Shown here one piece after another: positions 8,957 through 16,918 of a stretch of 64,000 nt of DNA (position 1 is the first letter of the stretch; every line of letters begins with the position of its first letter). Source of the DNA: DASPKM01 sp035628135 (lineage in GTDB: Bacteria > Bacteroidota > Bacteroidia > Chitinophagales > Chitinophagaceae). The DNA lies in NCBI GenBank assembly GCA_035628135.1, contig DASPKM010000001.1, positions 1 to 64,000 of the forward strand, written 5' to 3'. The position numbers were made by a program, and so were the translations under genes. The notes beneath the pieces are model-generated. The model saw only the letters and a program-made list of their open reading frames with translations. It was not told the DNA's origin and made no database searches.

Positions 8957-10612
8957 ATGAAAAAGTCTGCCATCCTCGTACTTGCATTCGTCCTTGCTTG
9001 TATGGGATCATTTGGCCAACTGCAAGGGTTGGGTAAAAAGCTGTTGGATAAAGCAACAACAGTGTCCTTCAGTTCATTGTTAAAGACTCCCGATGCTATT
9101 ACCACATCTTTTAAAGATGTGAACCATACCAATTCCCTGGGACCTGACGGTATTAAGACGAACTTTCCATCGCAGCCAAATATGAATCAATTGCAACGCA
9201 CTCCCAACGGCGGTTATATCCTCAAAGAAGGCTTTTATTATTACCAGGCCCAAAGCTATTGTCTTAAAGCGGGCACCCAGGGCCCGAGCAAAGGCTTTGG
9301 TTATATGTATGCACCAACAAAGGGGCTGGCGGAAGAGCAGGTGCTGAGCATCGTTAGAAATTCCGTCAACCGGCCCGAGATACCTCAGAAAGACATCCAG
9401 CTATTATTATGGGCGATCATAGCACATGCCAAATTCGAAGACCTTCAGCCAAAAGTAAAAGCGACAGCCGCTCAATTATTAACGCCTGCGCAATTGGCGC
9501 AGCTCAACCGCACCGCACTCGACTTCGTTCCTGAACAAACATTGGCCAAAGCAAAAGCTTCCGTGCCGAAAGAAGTTAAAATGATCCTGGACGCAGAAAA
9601 CCAGTTGAGGCAGATGCTCACGAGCGCCACCAGCAGCTATGCCGACATGGAAAGAGTAGCCGTGTTGGCCGCAGATAATGTTCTTGGAAATGAAGAAACA
9701 AAGCCGGGCACCTGGACATGGCATCCTACCGGTTACTACATCCGCTTCTTTCCGGTGGTATATTATCAAACCAGGGTGGAGGTATATGTTCCAAACGGCT
9801 CGGCCGCAGTGGGAAAAGAGTTTGACCCTGCCATGCATATTGCCGCGCCGGCATTAACAGGCAGGCAGCGATTGCTGATGTCGGCCAGGGGCTATTCCGA
9901 CGGCTCCACTCAAACTCCGGTGCCACCGGCAACCTTGGCCGAAGCGATCACGACCTCTTTGCCCAATGCAAAATGGGGAGACCCGGCCAAAGATAATTTT
10001 GTTCCGAGGGAAGCGGTACGTTCAATGCTTACCTTGCAAAGAACGCCTAACGGTGGCTTCGTGTTAGAACACGGATATTATGAATTTGCCGCACAGAGCT
10101 TTCCCATCAAAGCGGGCCGGCAAGTGGCATCGCCGGGAGGCGCAGGTTATTTATATGCACCGCCCAAAGGACCAAGAGAAGATGCGGTAATGACAGTACT
10201 GCGCAATTCAGTAAACCGCCCCGAAATACCCCAGGCCCAAATACAGGAGTTGATCGATGCGCTCGTCAGGGGACTGACACCTGCTGAATTTACGCCAACG
10301 GCAAGGGCCGTTGCAGCCAAATTACTAACGGCGAGGCAACAGGATGCATTGAATACTCCATTGCCCGTATTGACCGATACCACTACTGCGTTCAGGATCA
10401 CTACACCTGTTCCTGAAGGTCGCTGGAGCACTCACCCCGATGGCTATTTCGTTAGATACAAACCAGTGGACGCAAGAACATTGCTGGTACAGATCTGGGT
10501 GCCGCAGGGTGCTCCCGGTGCAGGCAAGGAATTTGACCCTGCAACGCACGTAGCTGTTCCCGCACACGTAAGCCGGGACAGGATCATGTTTGCGGGAAGG
10601 CAACGGCAATAA
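8957..10612 (+). CDS. Secreted protein of unknown function with two homologous halves
   Basis: Exported protein of 551 residues with a signal peptide (MKKSAILVLAFVLACMGSFGQ). I do not recognise the family. It contains two copies of one domain about 281 residues apart. Copy 1 starts near residue 78 (LQRTPNGGYILKEGFYYYQA) and copy 2 near 359 (LQRTPNGGFVLEHGYYEFAA). Both contain RNSVNRPEIPQ, a W-x-x-HPxGYxxR segment, VPNG/VPQG and GKEFDPAxH, followed by an Arg-rich end. Copy 1 has about 60 extra residues with an amphipathic helix in the middle. The strong conservation of the Asn-Arg-Pro-Glu and Glu-Phe-Asp-Pro motifs suggests a functional fold rather than a structural linker. A terminator follows directly, so the gene is probably transcribed alone. 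Confidence 0.8.
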   Translation: MKKSAILVLAFVLACMGSFGQLQGLGKKLLDKATTVSFSSLLKTPDAITTSFKDVNHTNSLGPDGIKTNFPSQPNMNQLQRTPNGGYILKEGFYYYQAQSYCLKAGTQGPSKGFGYMYAPTKGLAEEQVLSIVRNSVNRPEIPQKDIQLLLWAIIAHAKFEDLQPKVKATAAQLLTPAQLAQLNRTALDFVPEQTLAKAKASVPKEVKMILDAENQLRQMLTSATSSYADMERVAVLAADNVLGNEETKPGTWTWHPTGYYIRFFPVVYYQTRVEVYVPNGSAAVGKEFDPAMHIAAPALTGRQRLLMSARGYSDGSTQTPVPPATLAEAITTSLPNAKWGDPAKDNFVPREAVRSMLTLQRTPNGGFVLEHGYYEFAAQSFPIKAGRQVASPGGAGYLYAPPKGPREDAVMTVLRNSVNRPEIPQAQIQELIDALVRGLTPAEFTPTARAVAAKLLTARQQDALNTPLPVLTDTTTAFRITTPVPEGRWSTHPDGYFVRYKPVDARTLLVQIWVPQGAPGAGKEFDPATHVAVPAHVSRDRIMFAGRQRQ

Positions 10613-10629
10613 TAAATCATAGCGTAGCG

Positions 10630-10662
10630 AAAGTCCGAGTTGATCCCTCGGACTTTTTCTTT
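10630..10662 (+). terminator. Rho-independent terminator of the duplicated secreted protein
   Basis: Stem aaagtccga (10630-10638) pairs with tcggacttt (10648-10656) around a nine-base loop and runs into ttcttttaaa. It sits 18 bases after the stop codon at 10612. Confidence 0.85.
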
Positions 10663-10720
10663 TAAATTGGTCCGGCTCATACGAGGCGCTGAATGTTGCC
10701 AACGCCCAACTGCTATATTT

Positions 10721-11245
10721 ATGAAGCATGCACTATATTATACCTTGGTTTTTTTTGCAGCATTTCAAAGTTGCGGGCAAAAGACTCAACAATCAATACG
10801 GCTCAGCGATTTAAGCTTTAATTCTATATTCGCTAACAGCAGGACCGACAGCCTGCATATGTATTGTTTACTGGGATCTGGCTATTTCCGCACACCGAGG
10901 TCTGATAACGCCGACAGCCTTGTAATGGACTGGCTAATTAAACATCCAAATGCGGATGTCATTCCTGTTTCTACTCTTTCAAGCTACCCGGGTTCTAAAA
11001 TGACGTATTGCTGGCTTGTAGATGGGAAAGACACCCTAAACAACTACCTTGTCCGTAACGGCTGTTTTCCAGGCGGGACAATGTTAGGGCCAAAGAAATC
11101 GAATGGGGGAAAGGAGACTTTAGAGCTGGACTTTAATGTGACTGTGCATATTGACGGTACATCGTACAATAAATTCCTGGATCAGATAAGAGCAGCGGAA
11201 GATTATGCCAAAACAAACAAACTTGGAATTTGGAATAATAAATAA
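10721..11245 (+). CDS. Lipoprotein with a distant nuclease-like (SNase-fold) C-terminus
   Basis: Protein of 174 residues. The ATG at 10721 is chosen because the longer frame to 10640 would start inside the preceding terminator, while this start begins a lipoprotein signal (MKHALYYTLVFFAAFQSCGQ, lipid-carrying Cys 18). The middle has LNNYLVRNGC and the end AAEDYAKTNKLGIWNNK, which resemble the LNxxLVxxG and AExxAKxxxxGxW elements at the end of staphylococcal-nuclease domains. The catalytic Arg/Glu set of active nucleases is not evident. It is best described as a lipoprotein of unknown function with an SNase-like tail. Monocistronic by position. Confidence 0.65.
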   Translation: MKHALYYTLVFFAAFQSCGQKTQQSIRLSDLSFNSIFANSRTDSLHMYCLLGSGYFRTPRSDNADSLVMDWLIKHPNADVIPVSTLSSYPGSKMTYCWLVDGKDTLNNYLVRNGCFPGGTMLGPKKSNGGKETLELDFNVTVHIDGTSYNKFLDQIRAAEDYAKTNKLGIWNNK

Positions 11246-11360
11246 GGCTAGGTGGTAGGCAGGTAAAAAAAGTTGAACTCATGTTGACATTTTTTACATC
11301 TGGTTACTGGTTAAGGGTGTTGGATTCAAAAAATCCCAACTGGTGTTTAAAGTATAAACT

Positions 11361-11798
11361 ATGTCGGACCGCGAAATCGTAAGCTCAAGAATTTTTAATG
11401 CGCCGCGGGAACTTGTGTATGCGGCCTGGACTGACCCGAACCATTTAAAGAACTGGTGGGGACCTGCGGGATTTACCAATACCTTCCTCGAGTTCGACCT
11501 GCGTCCTGGCGGCAGGTGGAAGTTCATAATGCATGGGCCGGAAAAAGGAAATTATCCCAACGAAGTTGAATTCATAAAAATAGACAAACCATCATTGATC
11601 CTCTGGCAGCGCATTTCCAAACCATTGTTCCAGGTGCTTGCAACTTTTGAGGAAATATCAGGCGACAAAACAAAAATCATTTTTAAAATGATTTTTAATT
11701 CGGCCGAAGAGTGCAGGAAGGTTAAGATATTCGCTGTCGACAAAAACGAAGAGAATTTTGACCGGCTTGAAAATGAACTGATGAAAATGGTTACGTGA
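11361..11798 (+). CDS. SRPBCC / AHSA1-family protein
   Basis: Cytoplasmic protein of 145 residues with the START-like fold of the AHSA1 (activator of Hsp90 ATPase 1-like) family. Typical elements are RIFNAPRELVYAAWTDPNHL, KNWWGPAGF and a DLRPGGRWKF strand, then the hydrophobic strand VEFIKIDKPSLILW. Such small bacterial proteins bind hydrophobic ligands; most have no assigned role and are often co-located with ArsR-type regulators, which is not the case here. Length is normal for the family. A terminator follows at 11814, shared with the convergent cytochrome gene. Confidence 0.9.
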   Translation: MSDREIVSSRIFNAPRELVYAAWTDPNHLKNWWGPAGFTNTFLEFDLRPGGRWKFIMHGPEKGNYPNEVEFIKIDKPSLILWQRISKPLFQVLATFEEISGDKTKIIFKMIFNSAEECRKVKIFAVDKNEENFDRLENELMKMVT

Positions 11799-11813
11799 TC
11801 CGAATAAAGGCAT

Positions 11814-11848
11814 GCGATATGGACAGCACATGCTATCCATATCGCTTT
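11814..11848. terminator. Terminator between convergent genes
   Basis: Stem gcgatatgga (11814-11823) pairs perfectly with tccatatcgc (11836-11845) around a 12-base loop, with tttaaa after it and aaag shortly before it. Placed between two convergent genes, it may serve both strands. Confidence 0.7.
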
Positions 11849-11860
11849 AAATGGACGCTC

Positions 11861-13156
11861 TTAGAGCGATTTTAGATATTCAACCAATTCCTGCTTCTCC
11901 GACGCAGTCAAATTTAAAGACATGTGGTTGTTGTAATGATTGACTACCTCCAGGTAGCCGGCAAATCTTCCATCATGATAAAAGCCTCCCTTTGCTCTTG
12001 CAAACAATCCACCCAATGGTGGCGTACGATATTTACCGGTGGGAGATCTTTTCGCTTCAAAATCATCGATACCAATTTCAGCAGCGGAACGAAGGCTGTT
12101 GTCTGTTAACAAGCCACCTGAATGACAGGTGCCGCATTTAGCCTTGGTCATGAATAAAGCTCTTCCTCTGCCAGCCGCGCCAGGATCAAAGCTGCCTGCC
12201 GGGGGCTTCGGCGCTTTGATGGAATGCTGGTAGGCGCGAAGGGCTGGTAATTTTGACGTGATCAGATCGGGATTATTAACCACATCGTAAAACCGGTTCT
12301 CTACTGCAATAGGATATTTTGCCGGATCATTGAGGCGCGGGTCTCTGAACGTACCTTTTCCATGCATTTCCAATGTGCCTACAAATAAATTCCAATAGCT
12401 GATATCGCCCCAACCTGTATACGTTGTAAGGTCTACGCCCTTTAATCCAAATGCAGCGGGGATCAGGTTAGCGGCAACTGTTCCATCAGGTTTAAGCGCC
12501 TTGCCGTCCATAAACAAAATTGCCGGAAACTTCCCCGGCCCCCATCCTGCCAGGACCGTCCTTAACGTAGGTTCGCTCACGTGCAACATATCGGCAATAG
12601 GCTGTGCATTGTCGGTTAGTGAAATGATCGCTCCCACATTCAAGTCCCTGTTTGGCCATCCATCCAGGCGTTTCCCAATTCCGGGGGCAAATGAATTGTC
12701 TACGGTAGAATGACAGGAAGCACAGGTAATGCCAATGGATTGCAGGCCTCCCGATGCACTAAAGTTGCCCTTGATGCCTAATACAGCATTCAACTTGAGC
12801 AATTCGAGCGTGGTGGCGGGGTCATCCAGGTTAATAGAGCCATTGGTGATCCCTGCAATTACATTTGGGGGTAATGCCTCCACATCAACCTTTAATCCAA
12901 CTGCAAGCGCTGTTTTTGGACTTACACCAGGACCAAACCCGCCATTGTTAGCTCCGGCAATTGCCTTATCCAAATGCAACAGGCCGCTCCAAAATTCTTC
13001 ATCGCCAAAGCTATCGTACCTGAAAATGTTTTTCCCTTCGGCGATCAGTGCCGGATTATCATCGTTATCATTGCCTTTATCTTTTTTGCACCGCGACAAT
13101 ACTACCACAACTGATACCAATACCAGCATTACGAGCAATTGATTTTTGCGTCTCAT
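11861..13156 (-). CDS. Diheme c-type cytochrome lipoprotein (cytochrome c peroxidase/MauG-like)
   Basis: Protein of 431 residues with a lipoprotein signal (VVVVLSRC, Cys about 23) and an Asp/Asn-rich linker. Two heme-binding motifs are present: CASCH in the first half and CGTCH in the second. The segment GGFYHDGRFAGYLEVVNHYN near the C-terminus is typical of the cytochrome c peroxidase/MauG group, where the Gly-Arg-Phe region lies by the second heme. It is probably anchored in the periplasm-facing membrane and transfers electrons or reduces peroxide; the substrate is not evident. The start is well supported by an aggagag Shine-Dalgarno sequence, unusually strong for this genome. The gene stands alone between a convergent and a tandem neighbour. 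Confidence 0.88.
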   Translation of the reverse strand: MRRKNQLLVMLVLVSVVVVLSRCKKDKGNDNDDNPALIAEGKNIFRYDSFGDEEFWSGLLHLDKAIAGANNGGFGPGVSPKTALAVGLKVDVEALPPNVIAGITNGSINLDDPATTLELLKLNAVLGIKGNFSASGGLQSIGITCASCHSTVDNSFAPGIGKRLDGWPNRDLNVGAIISLTDNAQPIADMLHVSEPTLRTVLAGWGPGKFPAILFMDGKALKPDGTVAANLIPAAFGLKGVDLTTYTGWGDISYWNLFVGTLEMHGKGTFRDPRLNDPAKYPIAVENRFYDVVNNPDLITSKLPALRAYQHSIKAPKPPAGSFDPGAAGRGRALFMTKAKCGTCHSGGLLTDNSLRSAAEIGIDDFEAKRSPTGKYRTPPLGGLFARAKGGFYHDGRFAGYLEVVNHYNNHMSLNLTASEKQELVEYLKSL

Positions 13157-13351
13157 AAAAAATTCTCTCCTACCGGATAGAGACGGTTTAAGGCAGAAAG
13201 GTTACAACGGATTTGACTTGCGCTAAGAAATCGCCCATCCGCCGTTGGTAATAAGCACAAGACGAACGGGCTGAACTGTAGATAAAGTAATTCTTACCGT
13301 AGCGCCTGTCAATAAATTCTGAAACCGGAGGATATACATCCCGGTGATTTA

Positions 13352-14392
13352 TTATTTTATCTTCCGGCATATCTGCAACAGTGCCTCTATCACAGCAGGA
13401 TTGAAGCCATGAGCGGTCTCGGGGAGGAGGATGTATTCTTTTTTCGGCGCTGTAATGCTTTCAAAGTATGGTTTTGAGACTTCTTTAGGCGTTAATATGT
13501 CTTCGTTGCCCTGGATGAAATATATTGGGATCTGAAAAATTAAACCACTTGCCGGCTGGCTCATTGGCGTAACTCCAAAACGTTTATCTCCCACAAAGTT
13601 CACAAAGGAATAATCATCGCCATCGGAGCGATGCTGGCTGTCTTTTTCGTTGTCGTATTCGGCTGATATATTTAACAAGGCATCGGGTCCCTGCTTTGAA
13701 TGAAGACGTTCATACTTTTTAATAATGCGCAGCAATTGACCGGCATGTTTTGCAGTGTCGTAAGGAGGTTCGCCAATGGATGCGAGTATCTTCAACGCGT
13801 TTTCATCATTGGCTGCTATTGCCATTTTAGAAACTTTCGGGAAGGCCGATTTTAAATTGTCAGAAGGATAGACTACCTGCGAGTGCCCTATATATGCCGA
13901 AAAAAGATCCGGCCTTTTCTCCGCTAGCTGGATACCCAACACCGAACCCCAGGATGTTCCAAACACAATGATCTTTGATTTACCCAAATGCCTGGCGAGG
14001 TATTCTGCCACTTTAATTGCATCTTCTGTCATTGTCTCCAGTGGCAGGGGATGCGACTTTAGATAAGCAGGTGTCAGTTCCTCGGGCGCCGTGCGGCCAA
14101 ACGTTCTTCCCGCGCCGCGTTGGTCCCACTGAACGAGGATAAAATCTTTTTCCCAACCGCTGAACAAGGCATCGGCATACGGACTTAAAGGGCTGCCCGG
14201 TCCCCCATGAAGAAAGAAGATGACTGGTTTGGAGCGTTCGCCTGTTATCGTGATCCATTGTTCTATACCATTGATTTTAATAAAGCCTTTTTCCTCAATA
14301 TGCGTGCTTTGAGATTTGGAGATAAAAGGAAGCATTAATAATCCCAGGATGGCAATCGGTTTTGAGAAGTACCTTAAACGCGGGGTGTGCAT
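13352..14392 (-). CDS. Alpha/beta hydrolase, proline-iminopeptidase-like
   Basis: Exported alpha/beta hydrolase of about 346 residues. The ATG at 14392 is preferred because it gives a normal signal peptide (MHTPRLRYFSKPIAILGLLM...SKSQS); the longer frame to 14473 puts 27 unlikely residues in front. Catalytic elements are the oxyanion motif HGGPGSP (about 62-68), QWDQRGAGRT, the nucleophile elbow GTSWGS (Ser about 148), the acid in FIQGNEDILTP and the base in ETAHGF. HGGPG and DQRGxGxS/T are hallmarks of the prolyl-aminopeptidase (S33) family. The substrate may be a peptide or another ester or amide. No obvious partner gene is nearby. Confidence 0.9.
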   Translation of the reverse strand: MHTPRLRYFSKPIAILGLLMLPFISKSQSTHIEEKGFIKINGIEQWITITGERSKPVIFFLHGGPGSPLSPYADALFSGWEKDFILVQWDQRGAGRTFGRTAPEELTPAYLKSHPLPLETMTEDAIKVAEYLARHLGKSKIIVFGTSWGSVLGIQLAEKRPDLFSAYIGHSQVVYPSDNLKSAFPKVSKMAIAANDENALKILASIGEPPYDTAKHAGQLLRIIKKYERLHSKQGPDALLNISAEYDNEKDSQHRSDGDDYSFVNFVGDKRFGVTPMSQPASGLIFQIPIYFIQGNEDILTPKEVSKPYFESITAPKKEYILLPETAHGFNPAVIEALLQICRKIK

Positions 14393-14676
14393 ACTGTGTT
14401 TTAATAATTTGAATCTGTTATTATAGCGGGCGATGCATTTAATATTGCAGGCATAAAGAAACCTGCTTAACATATCGGCAAAGTAGCATTAGTTATTGGT
14501 GAAACTATACTTGTTAAAAATAAAATATTCAAACTTCTTTGCATGTATCTGCGGAGAAGATGCATTCTGCCTTTATTTGTTAAACGATGATAGCAGGATT
14601 ATACCGTTCATCCGCAGTGTTTATCCCGCCCCGTAATATTCCTTTTTTCTGATTGCATTAAGCATAACTTAATAAA

Positions 14677-15531
14677 ATGAAAAAAGAACACGCCATTTCC
14701 AGAAGGATGCTCGTAAGAAGCACCATTGCCGGGTTTTTGGTTGCAGCTGTGCCAAATATTGTTTATGCAAAAAATTCTTCGCCGGTAGCTTCTAATAATG
14801 GTATTTCAGATGAATCTCAACATGACAGGTATCCCGCGATTAAATTAGAAATCGCGTCCGAAGTTGTAGGCGTCTCTCACTTTAATTTAGACCGGCTTAA
14901 AGAGTTGGTTGACCCCAGGCCTGAACTGGCGAAAGCAGAATGGGATTGGGGTTTTGGAGACTGGGAATCGGCTATTGGCGCTGCCTCGCACGTGGGCCGG
15001 AAGGATATCGTGGACTATTTAATCAAAAAAGGCGCAGTCCCCACCATTTTTACTTATGCCATGCTGGGTGAATACGAAATTGTGAAAGCGATGATTGATG
15101 CTCATCCTGGAATTCAGAGAAATTTCGGGCCGCACGGCATCACGTTATTACAGCATGCAAGAACAGGATCGCAAACAGAAGGCGTAGATAAAGTAAAGTC
15201 GCAACGGCTTGTTGATTACCTCCGGGCTTTAGGAGATGCTGATGGCAGGCAGTATTTAAGCCTGGAAGAAAAAGAAAAAGCTAAATACCTGGGTGACTAT
15301 AAATATGGAGAGGGAAAGGACGATGGGTTCACCATCAAATTAAATATGAGGAAATTACTTGCTTTGGGTAAGCTTGGAAAATCAGGGGGAGCATTATTGC
15401 GGATCGGGGAAAATGAATTCACTTACCAGGGTGCGCCTTCTGTTGTTGTAAAGTTCCTGGTCCGGAATGACCGCGTGATCTCCCTTACCTTACAGGAACC
15501 GGGTTTGACCTTAACTGCTACAAAAATCTAA
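14677..15531 (+). CDS. Tat-exported ankyrin-repeat protein
   Basis: Protein of 284 residues. The N-terminus has a twin-arginine signal (SRRMLVRSTIAGFLVAA, cleavage after VYA). Residues about 80-165 contain two to three ankyrin-like repeats (AIGAASHVGRKDIVDYLIKK, MLGEYEIVKAMI, GITLLQHAR). The C-terminal 90 residues form a beta-rich domain (YKYGEGKDDGFTIKLNM...) without a known match. Ankyrin repeats bind proteins, but no partner is suggested by the neighbours. Export by Tat implies that it folds, or binds a cofactor, before leaving the cytoplasm. Start chosen because the signal begins there. Confidence 0.82.
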   Translation: MKKEHAISRRMLVRSTIAGFLVAAVPNIVYAKNSSPVASNNGISDESQHDRYPAIKLEIASEVVGVSHFNLDRLKELVDPRPELAKAEWDWGFGDWESAIGAASHVGRKDIVDYLIKKGAVPTIFTYAMLGEYEIVKAMIDAHPGIQRNFGPHGITLLQHARTGSQTEGVDKVKSQRLVDYLRALGDADGRQYLSLEEKEKAKYLGDYKYGEGKDDGFTIKLNMRKLLALGKLGKSGGALLRIGENEFTYQGAPSVVVKFLVRNDRVISLTLQEPGLTLTATKI

Positions 15532-15606
15532 CCTTCATACTATTAAGTTGCAAACAATGGGTACAAGCTCCGCCGTAAAACTGCTACCTTGCGGCATAAT
15601 GCCCAA

Positions 15607-15972
15607 ATGAAACAATTAATGATATTGGTAGCCGGACCATACCGGTCAGGCACAAATGATGATCCCGAACTTATAGAGAAGAACGTACAGGCAATGACAG
15701 ACACTGCGCTGGAAATTTATCGCATGGGACATTTGCCGGTGCTTGGAGAATGGTTTGCTTTGCCGCTGATACAGGCTGCCGGTTCCACAAGAATAGGCGA
15801 CGAGATCTTCAACGAGATCTTTCACCCGGTGGCGGTGGATCTAATCAGCCATTGTGATGCGGTGTTAAGGATCGGCGGCGCTTCTGCCGGCGCCGATGAA
15901 ATGGTAAAAACCGGTGAGTTAAAGGGTAAAACGATCTTTTATTCAAAGGATGACATACCAAAACGAACATAA
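15607..15972 (+). CDS. DUF4406-like (nucleoside 2-deoxyribosyltransferase fold) protein
   Basis: Cytoplasmic protein of 121 residues. The ATG at 15607 begins the fold directly (MKQLMILVAGPYRSG); an upstream TTG would add six residues without support. It has the features of the nucleoside-deoxyribosyltransferase-like group: the first strand ending in AGPYRSG, a helix with IEKNVQAMTDTALEIYRMGH, a strand VLGEW and a late strand DAVLRIGGASAGADEMVKTG. It is somewhat like DUF4406. Substrate unknown. It heads a run of three short, same-strand, metabolically unrelated genes with spacers of 50-55 bases. Confidence 0.75.
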   Translation: MKQLMILVAGPYRSGTNDDPELIEKNVQAMTDTALEIYRMGHLPVLGEWFALPLIQAAGSTRIGDEIFNEIFHPVAVDLISHCDAVLRIGGASAGADEMVKTGELKGKTIFYSKDDIPKRT

Positions 15973-16027
15973 GCCGCCTTCGGGCAATTACGGTTAATAA
16001 TCCAATCATAGTGTCAACACACCAGCA

Positions 16028-16426
16028 ATGACCGTCACAGTAAATACCTTACAACAAATCGCTGACGCATTTAACCGCCACGACCTCGATGCTATCATGG
16101 AGTTCTTTGCTGACGACTGCACGTTTGATTTCCCAAGGGGACCCGAGCCCTGGGGCCAGCGCTTTACCGGAAAAGCACAAGTGCGCGAAGGACTGGCCGG
16201 ACGGTTCAAAGGCATTCCTGACGTTCACTATGGCGAAGACAGTCATTGGATATCCGCCAACGGGAACAAAGGCGTGTCAGAATGGACGCTCACCGGAACA
16301 ACCACTTCGGGGATAAAATTAAAAGTCCGTGGCTGCGACCTTTGGGAGTTCCGGAACGGCAAAGTTACCCGCAAGGATTCCTATTGGAAGATCGTAGAAC
16401 AAGCAAGCCAACCGGCAACGAAGTGA
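16028..16426 (+). CDS. SnoaL-like / NTF2-superfamily protein
   Basis: Small alpha+beta cone protein of 132 residues. The sequence has the NTF2-like layout: a first helix IADAFNRHDLDAIMEFFADDC, strand TFDFPRGPEPWG, helix GKAQVREGLAGRFKGI, then strands around WISANGNKGVSEWTLTGT and CDLWEFRNGKVTRKDSYW. This is the SnoaL-like polyketide-cyclase-type family common in bacteria. Members are enzymes or ligand carriers with varied substrates, and none is indicated here. Length is normal. Confidence 0.88.
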   Translation: MTVTVNTLQQIADAFNRHDLDAIMEFFADDCTFDFPRGPEPWGQRFTGKAQVREGLAGRFKGIPDVHYGEDSHWISANGNKGVSEWTLTGTTTSGIKLKVRGCDLWEFRNGKVTRKDSYWKIVEQASQPATK

Positions 16427-16476
16427 TGGTCAATAAAATTTGAATTAACTTCAGCAGTGTTCCTAAAACATTCTCT

Positions 16477-16896
16477 ATGGCCAAAAGCAAATTGGTAGAA
16501 ATAAAAACAAAGGAAACTGAATCCAGTGTGCAGGAGTTCATCAACAATATTCCAGATGAGCAAAAGCGCAAAGACTGCCTGGTTCTTGTGGGATTAATGG
16601 AAAAAGCCACAAAAGAAACAGCCAAAATGTGGGGCAGTTCAATCGTGGGCTTTGGCAATGTGAGGTATAAAAGCCCCGCAACAGGAAGAGAAGTGGATTG
16701 GTTCAAGATCGGGTTTTCTCCGCGAAAAGCGAATTTATCCTTGTATTTCGTTGGGGATCTTCAGGCGCACGCTGCTTCGCTAAAAAAACTTGGTAAGCAC
16801 AAGGTAGGCGGTGGTTGTCTTTACATTAACAAATTGGAAGATGTGGACCTAAAGATTTTGGACGAAATGATCAACACAACGGCAAAGAAAAAGTAA
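16477..16896 (+). CDS. DUF1801 protein
   Basis: Cytoplasmic protein of 139 residues of the DUF1801 (YdhG/YjdI-like) family. Markers are FINNIPDEQKRKDCLVLV, the MWGSSIVGFGNVRYKS segment and the IGFSPRKANLSLYF strand. The YdhG branch of this fold has been linked to iron delivery (frataxin-like), but this longer branch has no assigned role. A second, shorter DUF1801 protein lies at 48103. It is convergent with the gene at 16919, 22 bases away. Confidence 0.88.
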   Translation: MAKSKLVEIKTKETESSVQEFINNIPDEQKRKDCLVLVGLMEKATKETAKMWGSSIVGFGNVRYKSPATGREVDWFKIGFSPRKANLSLYFVGDLQAHAASLKKLGKHKVGGGCLYINKLEDVDLKILDEMINTTAKKK

Positions 16897-16918
16897 GCTT
16901 CCCGGCCATAGTCGGTAA

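Noticed and set aside
13188..13370. 60-residue frame overlapping the end of the alpha/beta hydrolase gene
   Set aside because: It overlaps the hydrolase's 3' end, has no recognisable domain and no ribosome-binding site; it probably is chance, though a small protein cannot be excluded.
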